This document shows positions 26,401 through 35,209 of a DNA stretch of 46,182 nucleotides, piece after piece. A program made the position numbers and the translations under genes. The stretch is from a virus. A model generated the notes under the pieces. It did no database searches and was not told the DNA's origin. It was given only the letters and a program-made list of their open reading frames with translations. Location: the IMG/VR virus record IMGVR_UViG_3300042691_043300, positions 1 to 46,182 of that record; one strand, 5' to 3'. Position 1 is the stretch's first letter; each line of letters begins with the position of its first letter.

Positions 26401-27830
26401 CCTCGTTGAGGATGTTCATCTCTTTCATGTATTTGGGTTAATGCTTTTATATACATGTAAAGATTATCAAAATGATGACCTATCATCTGAATAAATAACT
26501 GATATTCAGAGTTGTTTCTGTCCATTAAAATATGTTCAGGTATAGACCACCACAAACTATTATAGTTAGTTTCATCATATTGAGAAGCCGAAACTAGATT
26601 ACTTTCAAACCATTGTGTTACAATGCTACTAGTTGCAGAATAATTTAACTGCTTTGATGATGATTCAAATTTAGGCCAAGGTGTAAGTGAACCTGAAATA
26701 TCATATGAAAAAACGCTTTGTGTCGGGCTATGATATAACCATCTTTCAAATGAATCAAATCCCTCTAATAATGCATTTATTTTATTTTGATTAGATGAAA
26801 CATTTTCTAAAACATAATATGAACCTGACCCTGAAATTGAATTTAAAGCGCTGTTATCAATTGAATACGATTCAATCAATCCCATTTTATAATGAAAATT
26901 ACTGAAACGTTCTTCTGCAGAAGAATAATATATAAAATTTTCCCAATTAGAATAATCAATATTTAATAATGCTTGTGATGAAGCAGAAAATGCATTATCT
27001 AATATTTTTTGTGTTGTTGGCGCATCAGATGTTAATAAATCATCCCAACTTTTATATATTGTTGCTTGTGATTGATGTGAATCAATATCTATATCAAATC
27101 TAGGACCTTTTAACTGATTTAAAGGTTGCGTTGTTATTTCAGATGTAAGTGTTATTGTATCAATGTATGAATCAATTATTTCATAACCTACCCACAAAAA
27201 ATCTAAAATGTCAACATTATCATCAATTGGTGATTGCAATTTAAAATATGCAATTGCGGAATCATTAAGATCTAACTTAAAATTAACAACTTTATTTATT
27301 CTGTTAGACCCGAAATTTAAAACAAGATTATTTAAATTATTATCTTGTGAAAGTTTTTTTACATATAAATCAAAACTTCTAAGATTATTTGCATCCGATA
27401 AATTTTTTAAGGATACTTGTACTTCTCTTCTATCAGGCGAAATTTCATTTATAACAAAAGGATAATCATTTAATTGATTAGGTTTCCCAAAAACACTTGT
27501 TATTAAATTAAATGCAATTTTATATGAACCTCGTGTTATACCTGCATTTCTGAATACATCACGAATGTCAAAAAATATACTATATGGGCTGTCAGGTTGT
27601 GATTCTAATATAGGTAATTTATTATAAATAGATGTAATATAATCACCGTCAATTGAATATAAATGTGTTTCCGAAATTAATTTAGATAGATCGTTTCCTA
27701 TTTTAGTAAAATTAGGTATATACAATGATGTAGTTAAAGATTTAAATTCCTTCTCTGTAAAAACTTCACCAGTAATCGGTTTACTTAATGTTTTAATTCT
27801 TTCACTATTTGTATATCGATCTAAACTCAT
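23457..27830 (-). CDS. Large baseplate/tail structural protein with tail-protein-I-like and LamG-like segments
   Basis: This 1457-residue protein is probably a baseplate wedge or periphery component. At about 455-560 it resembles the P2 gpI family: a long helix, LLPYIAKSFGW, then LLKTKGTSRSVKALMSIYG. At about 640-760 a jellyroll-like segment (YEFRFRTEKS, DFWTIRLTNEAP) suggests a LamG fold. Near 970-1090 it has a helical block (NFDEWIADPE, then IKQLIPGRADL and GILIEPHMLQRNK) of a type I know from Bacteroidota phages. The C-terminal third is Ser/Gly-rich beta structure. It lies where T4 places genes 7-10, but I would not equate it with one of them. Its start follows the stop of the coiled-coil gene by 3 nt. 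Confidence 0.8.
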   Translation of the reverse strand: MSLDRYTNSERIKTLSKPITGEVFTEKEFKSLTTSLYIPNFTKIGNDLSKLISETHLYSIDGDYITSIYNKLPILESQPDSPYSIFFDIRDVFRNAGITRGSYKIAFNLITSVFGKPNQLNDYPFVINEISPDRREVQVSLKNLSDANNLRSFDLYVKKLSQDNNLNNLVLNFGSNRINKVVNFKLDLNDSAIAYFKLQSPIDDNVDILDFLWVGYEIIDSYIDTITLTSEITTQPLNQLKGPRFDIDIDSHQSQATIYKSWDDLLTSDAPTTQKILDNAFSASSQALLNIDYSNWENFIYYSSAEERFSNFHYKMGLIESYSIDNSALNSISGSGSYYVLENVSSNQNKINALLEGFDSFERWLYHSPTQSVFSYDISGSLTPWPKFESSSKQLNYSATSSIVTQWFESNLVSASQYDETNYNSLWWSIPEHILMDRNNSEYQLFIQMIGHHFDNLYMYIKALTQIHERDEHPQRGPSNDLLPYIAKSFGWNLQNVRQLSDLWLYKLGENETGSFIQSPNFRIDAHQQQTETVWRRIVNNLPYLLKTKGTSRSVKALMSIYGIPQSLISIKEYGGPGIDNDLPVLIEDTYGYALNIANSGSYLKIPQALVSASLDGWGNLSVCDVSGSKPVYIRYPDTYEFRFRTEKSASLGAQPVMIFASGSVGSGAPRFVISLVSHKELDSNKSSSYSGSEAYGKILLDSNASVNQAPIKYAYSGYLPIFDGDFWTIRLTNEAPTSQTASLRLDIAKASDSLYGRISHSSSVSLLYHLTSNSFPYSDLFKDDLYLGGARPLTYINFNLLKASPHNYNITGSFSGSIQAYKEYYTTYSVDTFYNHVRNPRAYNVDSISGSYYSLYRYLPLGIDIQREDHSIVTLVSSSQPDRSKTPALTQFISFSGTQFTQYSSINETFYSVTPQIAGQTLGNEKIRLEDSTLKFELSPTARGESSEYDDKPNDRNRLAVVFSTSDQINRDIANHMGAANFDEWIADPEHEFGISYPTLNAKAQEYFQKYTKKYDVNSFIRILSVYDYTFFEQIKQLIPGRADLIAGILIEPHMLQRNKVQISRLPEVKNPQWSDSVPYILTQSAAYVTYDAQDIPLTGSTEIVQFYETASIQFGDEFEIKNNYTTASIPQPFALRDNKFLQVATSSISSPLNIKDAGNSAIITSSYDLKNSLSGSYYPDRRIEIQMIDKYSGFSSGSMQLYVTSPIINCKYQKKTYYYDAYLLNDSYLTASWLPVTGTASSGSFTGSISNVISNRLDTAIRFSGSIVLQQRFNADSGSRYILDLYATPLNTSSFVDLTIKVFETATPANQKLNQTIKISYSKDGENEWINRYKFNFISSGSTTIHVSASAGSLLFAEASGLYDYLTPWEESWIKTQNRDRKLFSGIKYEDWYYQYDECSVVNRIRFAGSKLEGPGINIDSPNTVDGGPVVEIKQTNPNSIFINAGNSDGNLRIE

Positions 27831-27833
27831 TTA

Positions 27834-28337
27834 TTAGTTGTTCTTTATTTCAGTTATTATTTGTTGCACAGCTATATTCAAATCATTTTTAACCGTTTCT
27901 GTTATTTGTGTTATAAGAGGCCCCAATTCACCAAAATTAGACCCTATTGTTCCTTGAAGTTCATTTGTAACAGTGTTCAATTGTTGATTGACTTGATTTG
28001 ATAATGTACCTTCTAATGTTGCAATATTTGATTGAGCCTGTGCTAATGTTGAATCTGCTAATGTTTGTAAAGCTTGCCCTTGTGTCTGAGCTGCAATTGC
28101 TTGCTGTTGTGCAGTTTCAGCTGATTGCCTTAATGATTGCATATTAGATTCAGCTTGTTGTTTTGCATCATCTGCAAGATTCATGGCATTATTTGTTGTA
28201 GATGCTAATTGTGCATATTCATCACCAAAAGATAATGCCTCCATATCTTCCGTCCAATCATCTACACGATCCTCAACTTCATCTGCAATATCTTTTACTT
28301 TATTTATTAAATCACTTATTGTACCAAATAATCCCAT
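27834..28337 (-). CDS. Ala/Gln-rich coiled-coil protein, probable tail component
   Basis: The sequence of this 167-residue protein is almost entirely helical. Residues about 45-130 are rich in Ala and Gln with heptad-like spacing, consistent with a long coiled coil, probably trimeric. An acidic amphipathic N-terminal helix (KVKDIADEVEDRVDDW) precedes it. No catalytic motif is seen. The gene lies between baseplate genes, 3 nt from its downstream neighbour. A whisker-like or connector rod role would fit but is a guess. AAAGGGA precedes the ATG. Confidence 0.7.
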   Translation of the reverse strand: MGLFGTISDLINKVKDIADEVEDRVDDWTEDMEALSFGDEYAQLASTTNNAMNLADDAKQQAESNMQSLRQSAETAQQQAIAAQTQGQALQTLADSTLAQAQSNIATLEGTLSNQVNQQLNTVTNELQGTIGSNFGELGPLITQITETVKNDLNIAVQQIITEIKNN

Positions 28338-28348
28338 ATAATTCCCTT

Positions 28349-29002
28349 TTAAGATAAATCACTTGCAGTCATGTTATTTTGTACAGGTGTTGTTAATATA
28401 AATTTAGCAGCCTCTTCTGTTGCTTCTTCATAAGTTAAACCCTGTTGAACATATTTGTTTATTAATGATGTATGCAATAAATCATCAAATTCAGTAGGTT
28501 CAATAATTTGAATTTCATCTAAGCTACGTCCACGTTCAAATAGTAAGACTTCAACAGTTTTATAATTAGGAATCCGACTAACTATTCCATTGTCTATTAA
28601 ATAATATGTATATTCATCCTTTGTTCTTACGCCCTCACCTGTAACTCTAAATATTGTACCTTCAGCAAAGCTAACAGGTTCCGGTAATACATCTGAAAAC
28701 AATGGGTCAGGAAAATATTCAAATTGATTATCTAATACATAAAATAATGATGAATCATTTACTATCAATTTACTTGGAATGAAATTTATCAATACTGATT
28801 CAGATTCCGTAGGTATTATATAATTACCCATCGAGTTGCGTGTTGATAATCTTGAAGCATATATATTTTCTGATTTTATCTGTTCATCTGTTTTATAAAC
28901 ACGAAGTTCAGATTGTTTAGGAATCCGGTTTTCGACAGTTTGCAGCTGTTCAATCGGTATCGATTCTAATTTTTCATAAATAATGTTGTCATGTGTAAAC
29001 AT
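28349..29002 (-). CDS. Hypothetical tail/baseplate protein
   Basis: I do not recognise this 217-residue protein. A mixed alpha/beta central region contains LINFIPSKLIVND and TIFRVTGEGVRTKDEYTYYL. The C-terminus has a helical segment (YVQQGLTYEEATEEAAKFI). There is no signal peptide and no metal-binding motif. It starts 4 nt after the stop of the preceding gene and is flanked by virion genes on both sides, so a minor structural or assembly role is inferred from position only. Confidence 0.65.
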   Translation of the reverse strand: MFTHDNIIYEKLESIPIEQLQTVENRIPKQSELRVYKTDEQIKSENIYASRLSTRNSMGNYIIPTESESVLINFIPSKLIVNDSSLFYVLDNQFEYFPDPLFSDVLPEPVSFAEGTIFRVTGEGVRTKDEYTYYLIDNGIVSRIPNYKTVEVLLFERGRSLDEIQIIEPTEFDDLLHTSLINKYVQQGLTYEEATEEAAKFILTTPVQNNMTASDLS

Positions 29003-29006
29003 AATA

Positions 29007-30122
29007 TTAATTTTCTATTCTAAATGCAAAATTGTTATCAACTATTGTTTCATTTTCATCTGAATCAACAATTTTAAAAATTATTTTATAAAACCTAATA
29101 GGCATAAAATTTGTAGTATCCAATATAATAAAATAACCTTTATCATCCATATCCAATTTAGTCCCTATTGTATCAAAAGGTACAATATCAATACCAGTTG
29201 CAACATCAATAATTGAATAATATGTAGTATCCGGCAAACGTCTTTCAATTACAGACTCTGATATTGAACTATATGATTTAGAAACATATAAATCACGAAT
29301 ACCGAATCGTATCTTTGTTTTTGTGTTATTTGCGTATTTTGCTTTTAAATTTTTGCAATAAATAACATATGATTCAGTTAATTGAGTTTTTGTTGAAAAA
29401 CTGCCAGTATAACCCGAATGGTTATCCCATAATATTTGTAATTTAGGTAAGTAAATTGTGTGTGTCTCTCTACTGAAAAATTTCAATGACCCATATATCT
29501 GGTCATCTGTCTCCGCAGCAGACGAATGTTTTAGTATGAATCCGTTATTTACAATAGAGCCTGATACCCATTGTTTGACAATATTTGTCACATCCATATA
29601 AATATCAGGTGATTCAAATGAAAATGATTGTGATGCTGCAAAATTTGCATTCCAAGAGCCGCCACCTGTATTAGTTGCGAATTCCACACTTCCTGAAGAT
29701 GCATCCCATGAACCTGAATTTATGTTTAATCTATATTTCCATGAAACACCATTTGTTATTTCTGGGTCATCATTGTAATTACCATTACCGTTAACCCATG
29801 ATTGCGCTAATGGGTATGCATATAATGTATACTCTGTTTGTAAAGCAGTTGCTTCTGAAGCATATAATTGTAAATAATATTTTGCTGAACCTGTATCAAA
29901 ATTACCTTCTGTAATATCATTTTGTAAATCTGTTAAATCAAATTGAATTAATATTCTAGAATTGTAATTATCACACCAGCTAAAAAATGAATTATTCGGG
30001 TCATCATAGCTCTGACCGACAGTAAATTTAGTTATATCGATTATTTTATCAACACCTGAATTTCTTTCTGGATGTAATTCATAAATTGTTGTATCTTTTT
30101 TTGGATAGAGTAATTTATACAC
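29007..30122 (-). CDS. DNRLRE-like beta-sandwich tail protein
   Basis: The first 230 residues of this 371-residue protein resemble DNRLRE/CBM96-type modules. A strand RILIQFDL is followed by YYLQLYASEA, a WVNGNGNYNDDP loop, DVTNIVKQWVSG and NGFILK, the usual order in that fold. These modules are non-catalytic and occur in surface and fibre proteins. The remainder is beta-rich. The start is GTG with AAGG upstream, and a TATTTAT box lies 20 nt before it. It directly follows the gp6-like gene, so a baseplate-attached role is likely. No T4 equivalent is evident. Confidence 0.75.
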   Translation of the reverse strand: MYKLLYPKKDTTIYELHPERNSGVDKIIDITKFTVGQSYDDPNNSFFSWCDNYNSRILIQFDLTDLQNDITEGNFDTGSAKYYLQLYASEATALQTEYTLYAYPLAQSWVNGNGNYNDDPEITNGVSWKYRLNINSGSWDASSGSVEFATNTGGGSWNANFAASQSFSFESPDIYMDVTNIVKQWVSGSIVNNGFILKHSSAAETDDQIYGSLKFFSRETHTIYLPKLQILWDNHSGYTGSFSTKTQLTESYVIYCKNLKAKYANNTKTKIRFGIRDLYVSKSYSSISESVIERRLPDTTYYSIIDVATGIDIVPFDTIGTKLDMDDKGYFIILDTTNFMPIRFYKIIFKIVDSDENETIVDNNFAFRIEN

Positions 30123-30142
30123 TGTTACCTTATAATTTTAAT

Positions 30143-30149
30143 ATAAATA
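30143..30149 (-). promoter_or_regulatory. TATTTAT box (candidate late promoter) of the DNRLRE-like gene
   Basis: On the minus strand CAATATTTATATTAAAA lies 20 nt before the GTG start at 30122, with AAGG between. Confidence 0.5.
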
Positions 30150-30165
30150 TTGAATTGTGCAAAAA

Positions 30166-32058
30166 TTACAAATCGATAATTCTACCCTTTATATCATTTT
30201 TAGGATATTTAACTTCAAAAACACAAGGATCCATACTAGGATACACAACTCCATTTCTAGTGGCTTCTTTAACCGAATATAGATTTCCTGAATATCCCAT
30301 ATTTGTATCATACAGATTTTCAATTTCAATATTCTGAACCGATTGAACTCCCTCTATTTTATCAAGCTCGACCATAAGACTTGCAATATTTAATGGCGCA
30401 CCGATTTCCATTTTTTCATTATCTAATAATTCAATTAATTTTTGATTGCATCTAAGTAGAACATCATAACTATTATAACTAGGTCTTGTCACTAAATCAT
30501 AATTCACTCCAATGTTTATTATATACGGATCTTTTATTTGAACAGCATCCGTCATCAATCTATATTGGCGTAAATATTGCCTCAAATTTTCTTTTAGAGC
30601 TTTGTTAGCATGAACAAAATTCCTATTTGAATCAAATGATAACACATAAAGATTTAATGCATATGGATTTGGTATTTTATCATATGAATTCCATGAACTT
30701 ATCTGCACATCCTGTTCTACATATACTTTTGCAATTGCACCGAATCTGTCAGGCATCGTATAACACCTAAGTATATAATCTTCCTTTGTTACTGCACGAT
30801 TTTGTGCAGCAAAATGTGCCATTGCTTCTTCACGAATTATGTCAATAGATTTTTTATTTAATCCTCCATATGCTGCTGAAGGATTATTAACTGTTAATGA
30901 ATTAGTTATTGTTTCATAAATTTCAGGCGATACAATTTCAATAGGTGTATTTGCAACATATGAAACTAATGTTGTTATTGTATTTGAAGAGACATTGCCA
31001 TCAAGACCACTTGATAATGAATACTTGACAGTTAATGTTGTGTTTGACGGTGTCAATCCATATGTTTTTGAATAAAGAAAATTCATAGGATCGATACTGA
31101 CATCTTCTAATCTTTCGAAATAATCTAAACCGATACCTACATTATACGGATTTGGCAATATTTCTTCATCAGCTTCAGTGCTCATTCCTGCACCGAATTG
31201 TATTTCTGTTAATTCATCTTTTCGCAGCCTTGTTATAAATCTCTTTTCTGTTTGTTTATATGATAACAAATAAGGAACAGAAGAATTATATTGTGATAAT
31301 TCAACATCATTGAATGGTATATTTCTTATAGACATAGGAACTATATCTTGCGCTAAAAATTGAACCTCATACCATTTATTTGAATCGCTGTCAGTTATTT
31401 CTAAAATTTCACTTACATTAGGATCTGGAATTACAATTTTATCATAAGGTTTAGGTTCGTTAAACACAAATGATAATGTTGATATACTACCTTCAACAGC
31501 CCTAACTCTCTTTTTTAACAAATAATATTGAATTTCACCGCTGTTATTGTCTATTGAATAAACTGATATTGTTGTCGGGTCATAACTACTACTGTATCTA
31601 AAATCAACCGGATTCACCGTTCTGAAATATATACCATTAGTTGTTGACGCAACTAAGTCTTGCTCAATATTTAATGCATAATTAAAATCAGGACTGACAT
31701 TGCTTCCTTCACCTATTGCAGGCACTAATTGCATTATGTCTAAATCAACTTGCGCAGGAACAAGTGTTTTAGGTTTGTACCCAAGACCTTGTGATAAGTT
31801 ATAAAGATTTATACGTTCATTTACAGTATATAAAAATGATTCTTGCAATTGAACATCTGAATAAAAATTTAAAACATCACCTATATATGATGCCATTTCA
31901 ATAAACATCATTCCAGGTGATGATTCATTAAAATCGCTATAAACTTGTGGAAAATATGTTTTAGCGTAATTTATTAAAGCAAGACGAAGTTCACCAAAAT
32001 CTTTGTTGGTATATTTTATATCCCGTTTTAATTTATCAGATAAACTTACTCTTGACAT
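30166..32058 (-). CDS. Baseplate wedge protein, gp6-like (baseplate J family)
   Basis: The N-terminus of this 630-residue protein contains NKDFGELRLALINYAKTYFP, ESSPGMMFIEMASYIGDVLNF and VNERINLYNLSQGLGYKP. This is the typical opening of T4 gp6 and related baseplate J proteins that form the inner baseplate ring. The region near 430-560 (AMAHFAAQNRAVTKEDYILRC) is the conserved J-domain segment. It overlaps the gp25-like gene by one base, and the 25-6 gene order is as in T4. The length is close to T4 gp6. Confidence 0.92.
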   Translation of the reverse strand: MSRVSLSDKLKRDIKYTNKDFGELRLALINYAKTYFPQVYSDFNESSPGMMFIEMASYIGDVLNFYSDVQLQESFLYTVNERINLYNLSQGLGYKPKTLVPAQVDLDIMQLVPAIGEGSNVSPDFNYALNIEQDLVASTTNGIYFRTVNPVDFRYSSSYDPTTISVYSIDNNSGEIQYYLLKKRVRAVEGSISTLSFVFNEPKPYDKIVIPDPNVSEILEITDSDSNKWYEVQFLAQDIVPMSIRNIPFNDVELSQYNSSVPYLLSYKQTEKRFITRLRKDELTEIQFGAGMSTEADEEILPNPYNVGIGLDYFERLEDVSIDPMNFLYSKTYGLTPSNTTLTVKYSLSSGLDGNVSSNTITTLVSYVANTPIEIVSPEIYETITNSLTVNNPSAAYGGLNKKSIDIIREEAMAHFAAQNRAVTKEDYILRCYTMPDRFGAIAKVYVEQDVQISSWNSYDKIPNPYALNLYVLSFDSNRNFVHANKALKENLRQYLRQYRLMTDAVQIKDPYIINIGVNYDLVTRPSYNSYDVLLRCNQKLIELLDNEKMEIGAPLNIASLMVELDKIEGVQSVQNIEIENLYDTNMGYSGNLYSVKEATRNGVVYPSMDPCVFEVKYPKNDIKGRIIDL

Positions 32059-32537
32059 TATTGAACCTCAATATTAACATTTTGTGCTTCATTTGCAAAT
32101 ATACTTATTACTCTATTCGAATTAGAATTTAAAACACTAAATATTATTTGAATATTTACCGAATTTTCATCACCTAGCTTGTTATTATAGGTATCAACTT
32201 TAACATCAATTAGATTAACATATGGCATCCAAATTGCTGTTTGGTCACGTATTTGTGTTTTTAATATAACTTGAAGTGCATCAGAATTTTGTTCAAAAAT
32301 ATAATAAAGTAATCCTATTCCAAAATTAGGCTGCATGAACCTTTCACCATTTTTAGTTAATAGCAGATTTATATAATTACTAATAACCTGTTCTTCTGTT
32401 GTAACCGACATGTTAAACAACTGTGATGAATCATCAAATTTAGCATTGTTCATAGGTAGTTTTATAGCAAGAGTTGATGACTCTTTATAATAATCCGGTG
32501 GATAAATTTTATTTATTATTTTAACACTACCTGGCAT
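32058..32537 (-). CDS. Baseplate wedge protein, gp25-like
   Basis: This 159-residue member of the gp25/GPW family has the family core INLLLTKNGERFMQPNFGIG followed by LYYIFEQ, and a later I-x-MPYVNLIDVKV strand. In T4, gp25 sits in the inner baseplate and links wedge to hub and sheath. The size is slightly above T4 gp25 because of a short N-terminal extension. Its stop overlaps the start of the gp6-like gene and its own start follows the preceding gene by 3 nt. Confidence 0.92.
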   Translation of the reverse strand: MPGSVKIINKIYPPDYYKESSTLAIKLPMNNAKFDDSSQLFNMSVTTEEQVISNYINLLLTKNGERFMQPNFGIGLLYYIFEQNSDALQVILKTQIRDQTAIWMPYVNLIDVKVDTYNNKLGDENSVNIQIIFSVLNSNSNRVISIFANEAQNVNIEVQ

Positions 32538-32540
32538 TTA

Positions 32541-32972
32541 TCATCTATACATTTGCGAACCATTGTGGCGATTTGCCGATTGTTCCATTATTTGCAATGT
32601 TTTTTTAAAATCTGTTGTTTGCAGTTTGTTCAAAACCTTTGAAACCGGGTCTGTACCTTGTGGTATTTTATAGTCTAATATAGATTCTGTGTCATCACCT
32701 TCCTCATCAAATGGTGTTATGTCTTCAAATATACCTTGAAGATACCCTCCCGTTTTAGGTTTCTCAGTTGTTTTTATTTCAGAAAAAATATCCTGAATAG
32801 AATCCTTTGTTTTAAATGCAGGTTTAGTTTTGGCATCGGATTCATTTAATAATGAAATTTTAGAATTCAATCTTTTAATTTCAGAAATTAAAGGTTTAGT
32901 GCTTCTCTGCACTTCGCGTTCAACAATAATTTGAACAAGCTTTGCTATTTGAACTAATTCATTTCTTGACAT
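32541..32972 (-). CDS. Hypothetical protein in baseplate operon
   Basis: I do not recognise this 143-residue, charged protein. Residues 1-45 form an amphipathic helix of possible coiled-coil type (IAKLVQIIVEREVQ). The middle is low-complexity and acidic, and the C-terminal helix contains VSKVLNKLQTTDFKKTL. The start has a TATTTAT box 17 nt upstream. Lying between hub and wedge genes, it may be a baseplate assembly factor, which is inferred from location only. Confidence 0.7.
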   Translation of the reverse strand: MSRNELVQIAKLVQIIVEREVQRSTKPLISEIKRLNSKISLLNESDAKTKPAFKTKDSIQDIFSEIKTTEKPKTGGYLQGIFEDITPFDEEGDDTESILDYKIPQGTDPVSKVLNKLQTTDFKKTLQIMEQSANRHNGSQMYR

Positions 32973-32989
32973 ATAACATCTGTTTTATA

Positions 32990-32996
32990 ATAAATA
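32990..32996 (-). promoter_or_regulatory. TATTTAT box (candidate late promoter) of the baseplate wedge operon
   Basis: On the minus strand TTGATATTTATTATAAAA lies 17 nt before the ATG at 32972 and would drive the gp25 and gp6 genes. Confidence 0.55.
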
Positions 32997-33016
32997 TCAA
33001 ATAATATCAATTTTTC

Positions 33017-35209
33017 TTAACAGTGAAAATATACTGTAAAATAAGGTTCAGATGCATTTGAAGCATATGTTATGTTGTTTTTCAAATCAGGATTCAATCT
33101 TATCAATTCATCAACAGATTTCTTACCCCCATCTGCATCACCTAATTGAAATACAAATTTTAATCCTTTTTTAAACCCATCATTTACAGCTTTTCTAACT
33201 CTATCAATTGTCCATTTTTTATCATTGAAATTTGCACTGAATGCAAGTCCATGTTGTTGATCTAAACTTTTGTGACCTTTACCATCACGTCCTCTCCAAT
33301 CATTAGTATCTGTAATTACAATTTCATTTTCTCTTAAAACCGGGCTGGCAATTTCACCTAATTCAACAGACAAAGGATGATTAAAAGTTTTACCATTTCT
33401 AGTGGGTAATCCGCCTGCTATGTCTTGTGTAGGTGCGAAACCTTTTTGTTTTCCAATTTCACTTAGGTTCTTACATTTTTTATTTTTTAAATATAACGGC
33501 CGTTTAAAAATGAATTCATCAATAGCACCGCCTGAATTTCCAGGTTTTGAAACATCATTTATTGTATCCTTTGTATTCTTAGATTCGGGTGTGCATTTCC
33601 CTAATTCAGTCATTTTAATTCCTAAATCATAAAACACACTATCTTTTAATGCGCAAAATGTTACATTTTGTCCTGGATCTAATGTAGCAGTCATAGGTTT
33701 GTTTTCACATGAAACATATGAATAACCTTTTAACATTGATGTTTGATTATCCAATTTGAATTTTAAACATGAAGCAGCGCCTCCACCGCCACCGCCACCG
33801 CCACCGCCACCGCCGCCAGAACCCCCTGCACCTCCACCTGCACCTCCACCTGAACCTGCTCCTCCACCTGCACCTCCGCCTCCACCTGCACCTGCACCTC
33901 CGCCTCCACCTGCTCCTCCGCCTCCACCTGCTCCTCCGCCTGATGTTCCACCTGAACCTGCACCTCCTCCGCCTGATGCTCCGGATCCAGCACCTCCACC
34001 TGAAGTTGATGCATTAGATGCTGCTGAAATAATTGCACTACTTACTGGTCCTGAGCTAGGGCCTGCTAATGCAGCACCTAATATAGGCGCTATTACTGTT
34101 GAAATATTATTCGGTGCATTTATTCCAGTTCGTATACTAGGTAAACGACCGCAACCTAATTTTAAAAATCGTAATCTGAAATCTATCAGATTTGTTTTTG
34201 TCACTAATATTGCATGTGCACTAGGACCGCTAGGACCCATTGCTGTTGTTAATGGTCTCTCTGCAGTGCATAATTGTTTAAATTGATTATTAAATTTTTT
34301 CAACCATGACATCAAATCATCTAAATCAACTTTATGTTTATCACTTTGCAATACCACTTTTTTTCCGGTCACGACAGCTGTTTTATTTGCTATCAAAAAT
34401 GCATTATCTTTTTTAGCATTCATGACTATTCGGTCAGCACTCATTAAAGCTTGTGCGCCGGGCCAGGAAGCTATTTTTTTAACTAAACAATTTTTATTAG
34501 TTCCTGGTACAAATTTTAAAATTTTTTGAGATGTTGTTAGATATAAACTTGCCTGATCTTTACCTGCATCTTCAATATCAAAACCTGAGCCTTTTTTCGG
34601 AAATTTAACCCTCATTATTGCAATAGGATCGAATTTAGATTTTCCAGGAAAATATTTTGTTGGATCTTTTTGATAAATTCTCAATCCCGGGCTGTTCACT
34701 GAACCTAATGATTGTGAAAATCTAATAGATTGACCAAATCTACCTTCCCAAATATCATCTCCCTCAAAAGGTTGAAGCATTTGAGTGCCTTTAACATTTT
34801 TACTTATTGTATAACCTAATTCCTTCCGGTCAGCTATTATTTCAGGTGTAGGTTTTGTTCCTCGGGGTCCTGTTGTTTTATCTCGTTTGAATAATTGTGG
34901 CAAATTATGTAATGAAACATCATCAATGGTATTATATGGAGCAAAATAAAAATATCGTTTTGTTTTTAATTTTGCACTTGATTTTTCAGTGCTAGGAGCT
35001 TCAAACAATAAAACATGTTCACCTATCAACGGAATTCGGCGACTGAATGTTGCTGGAGCACACCAGACATTATTAATATGCCCTAAAACCGAATTATCAC
35101 CTCCTGACTTTACTTGTATTGACCCGTCAAATAATAAATTGCCCTTTTCATCTTTTTGGTCAGGCTTATAAGCTTTTTTCGTTTCTATTACTTCAACAAT
35201 ATGAAACAT
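33017..35209 (-). CDS. Baseplate hub/spike protein, gp5-like, with glycine-rich linker
   Basis: The N-terminus of this 730-residue protein has an OB-fold-like opening (FHIVEVIE, then DGSIQVKSG and IPLIGEHVLLFEAP) as in gp5/gpV spike proteins. Residues about 255-300 contain MSADRIVMNAKKDNAFLIAN and VVTGKKVVLQSDKH, typical of the spike beta-prism region. A pure Gly/Ala/Ser tract spans about residues 399-479. After it comes a small Cys domain (SCLKFKLDN ... GKC), then a C-terminal domain of about 160 residues with HKSLDQQHGLAFSANF. That domain weakly recalls M15 peptidases but lacks a clear match to their motif. No gp5 lysozyme domain is visible. The function of the C-terminal part is unknown. 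Confidence 0.8.
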   Translation of the reverse strand: MFHIVEVIETKKAYKPDQKDEKGNLLFDGSIQVKSGGDNSVLGHINNVWCAPATFSRRIPLIGEHVLLFEAPSTEKSSAKLKTKRYFYFAPYNTIDDVSLHNLPQLFKRDKTTGPRGTKPTPEIIADRKELGYTISKNVKGTQMLQPFEGDDIWEGRFGQSIRFSQSLGSVNSPGLRIYQKDPTKYFPGKSKFDPIAIMRVKFPKKGSGFDIEDAGKDQASLYLTTSQKILKFVPGTNKNCLVKKIASWPGAQALMSADRIVMNAKKDNAFLIANKTAVVTGKKVVLQSDKHKVDLDDLMSWLKKFNNQFKQLCTAERPLTTAMGPSGPSAHAILVTKTNLIDFRLRFLKLGCGRLPSIRTGINAPNNISTVIAPILGAALAGPSSGPVSSAIISAASNASTSGGGAGSGASGGGGAGSGGTSGGGAGGGGGAGGGGGAGAGGGGGAGGGAGSGGGAGGGAGGSGGGGGGGGGGGGGAASCLKFKLDNQTSMLKGYSYVSCENKPMTATLDPGQNVTFCALKDSVFYDLGIKMTELGKCTPESKNTKDTINDVSKPGNSGGAIDEFIFKRPLYLKNKKCKNLSEIGKQKGFAPTQDIAGGLPTRNGKTFNHPLSVELGEIASPVLRENEIVITDTNDWRGRDGKGHKSLDQQHGLAFSANFNDKKWTIDRVRKAVNDGFKKGLKFVFQLGDADGGKKSVDELIRLNPDLKNNITYASNASEPYFTVYFHC
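33772..34010 (-). repeat. GC-rich low-complexity tract encoding polyglycine linker
   Basis: About 240 bp of imperfect triplet and hexanucleotide repeats (plus strand rich in CCACCG, CCTGCA and CCACCT) encode the Gly/Ala/Ser linker of the spike protein. The tract is far richer in G and C than its surroundings and has a pure run of 13 glycine codons near 33785-33823. Slippage could change its length. Confidence 0.85.

Noticed and set aside
33756-34286. Plus-strand poly-proline open frame and two other frames of the same tract
   Set aside because: They are the complement and alternate frames of the polyglycine-coding repeat; low complexity keeps all frames open.
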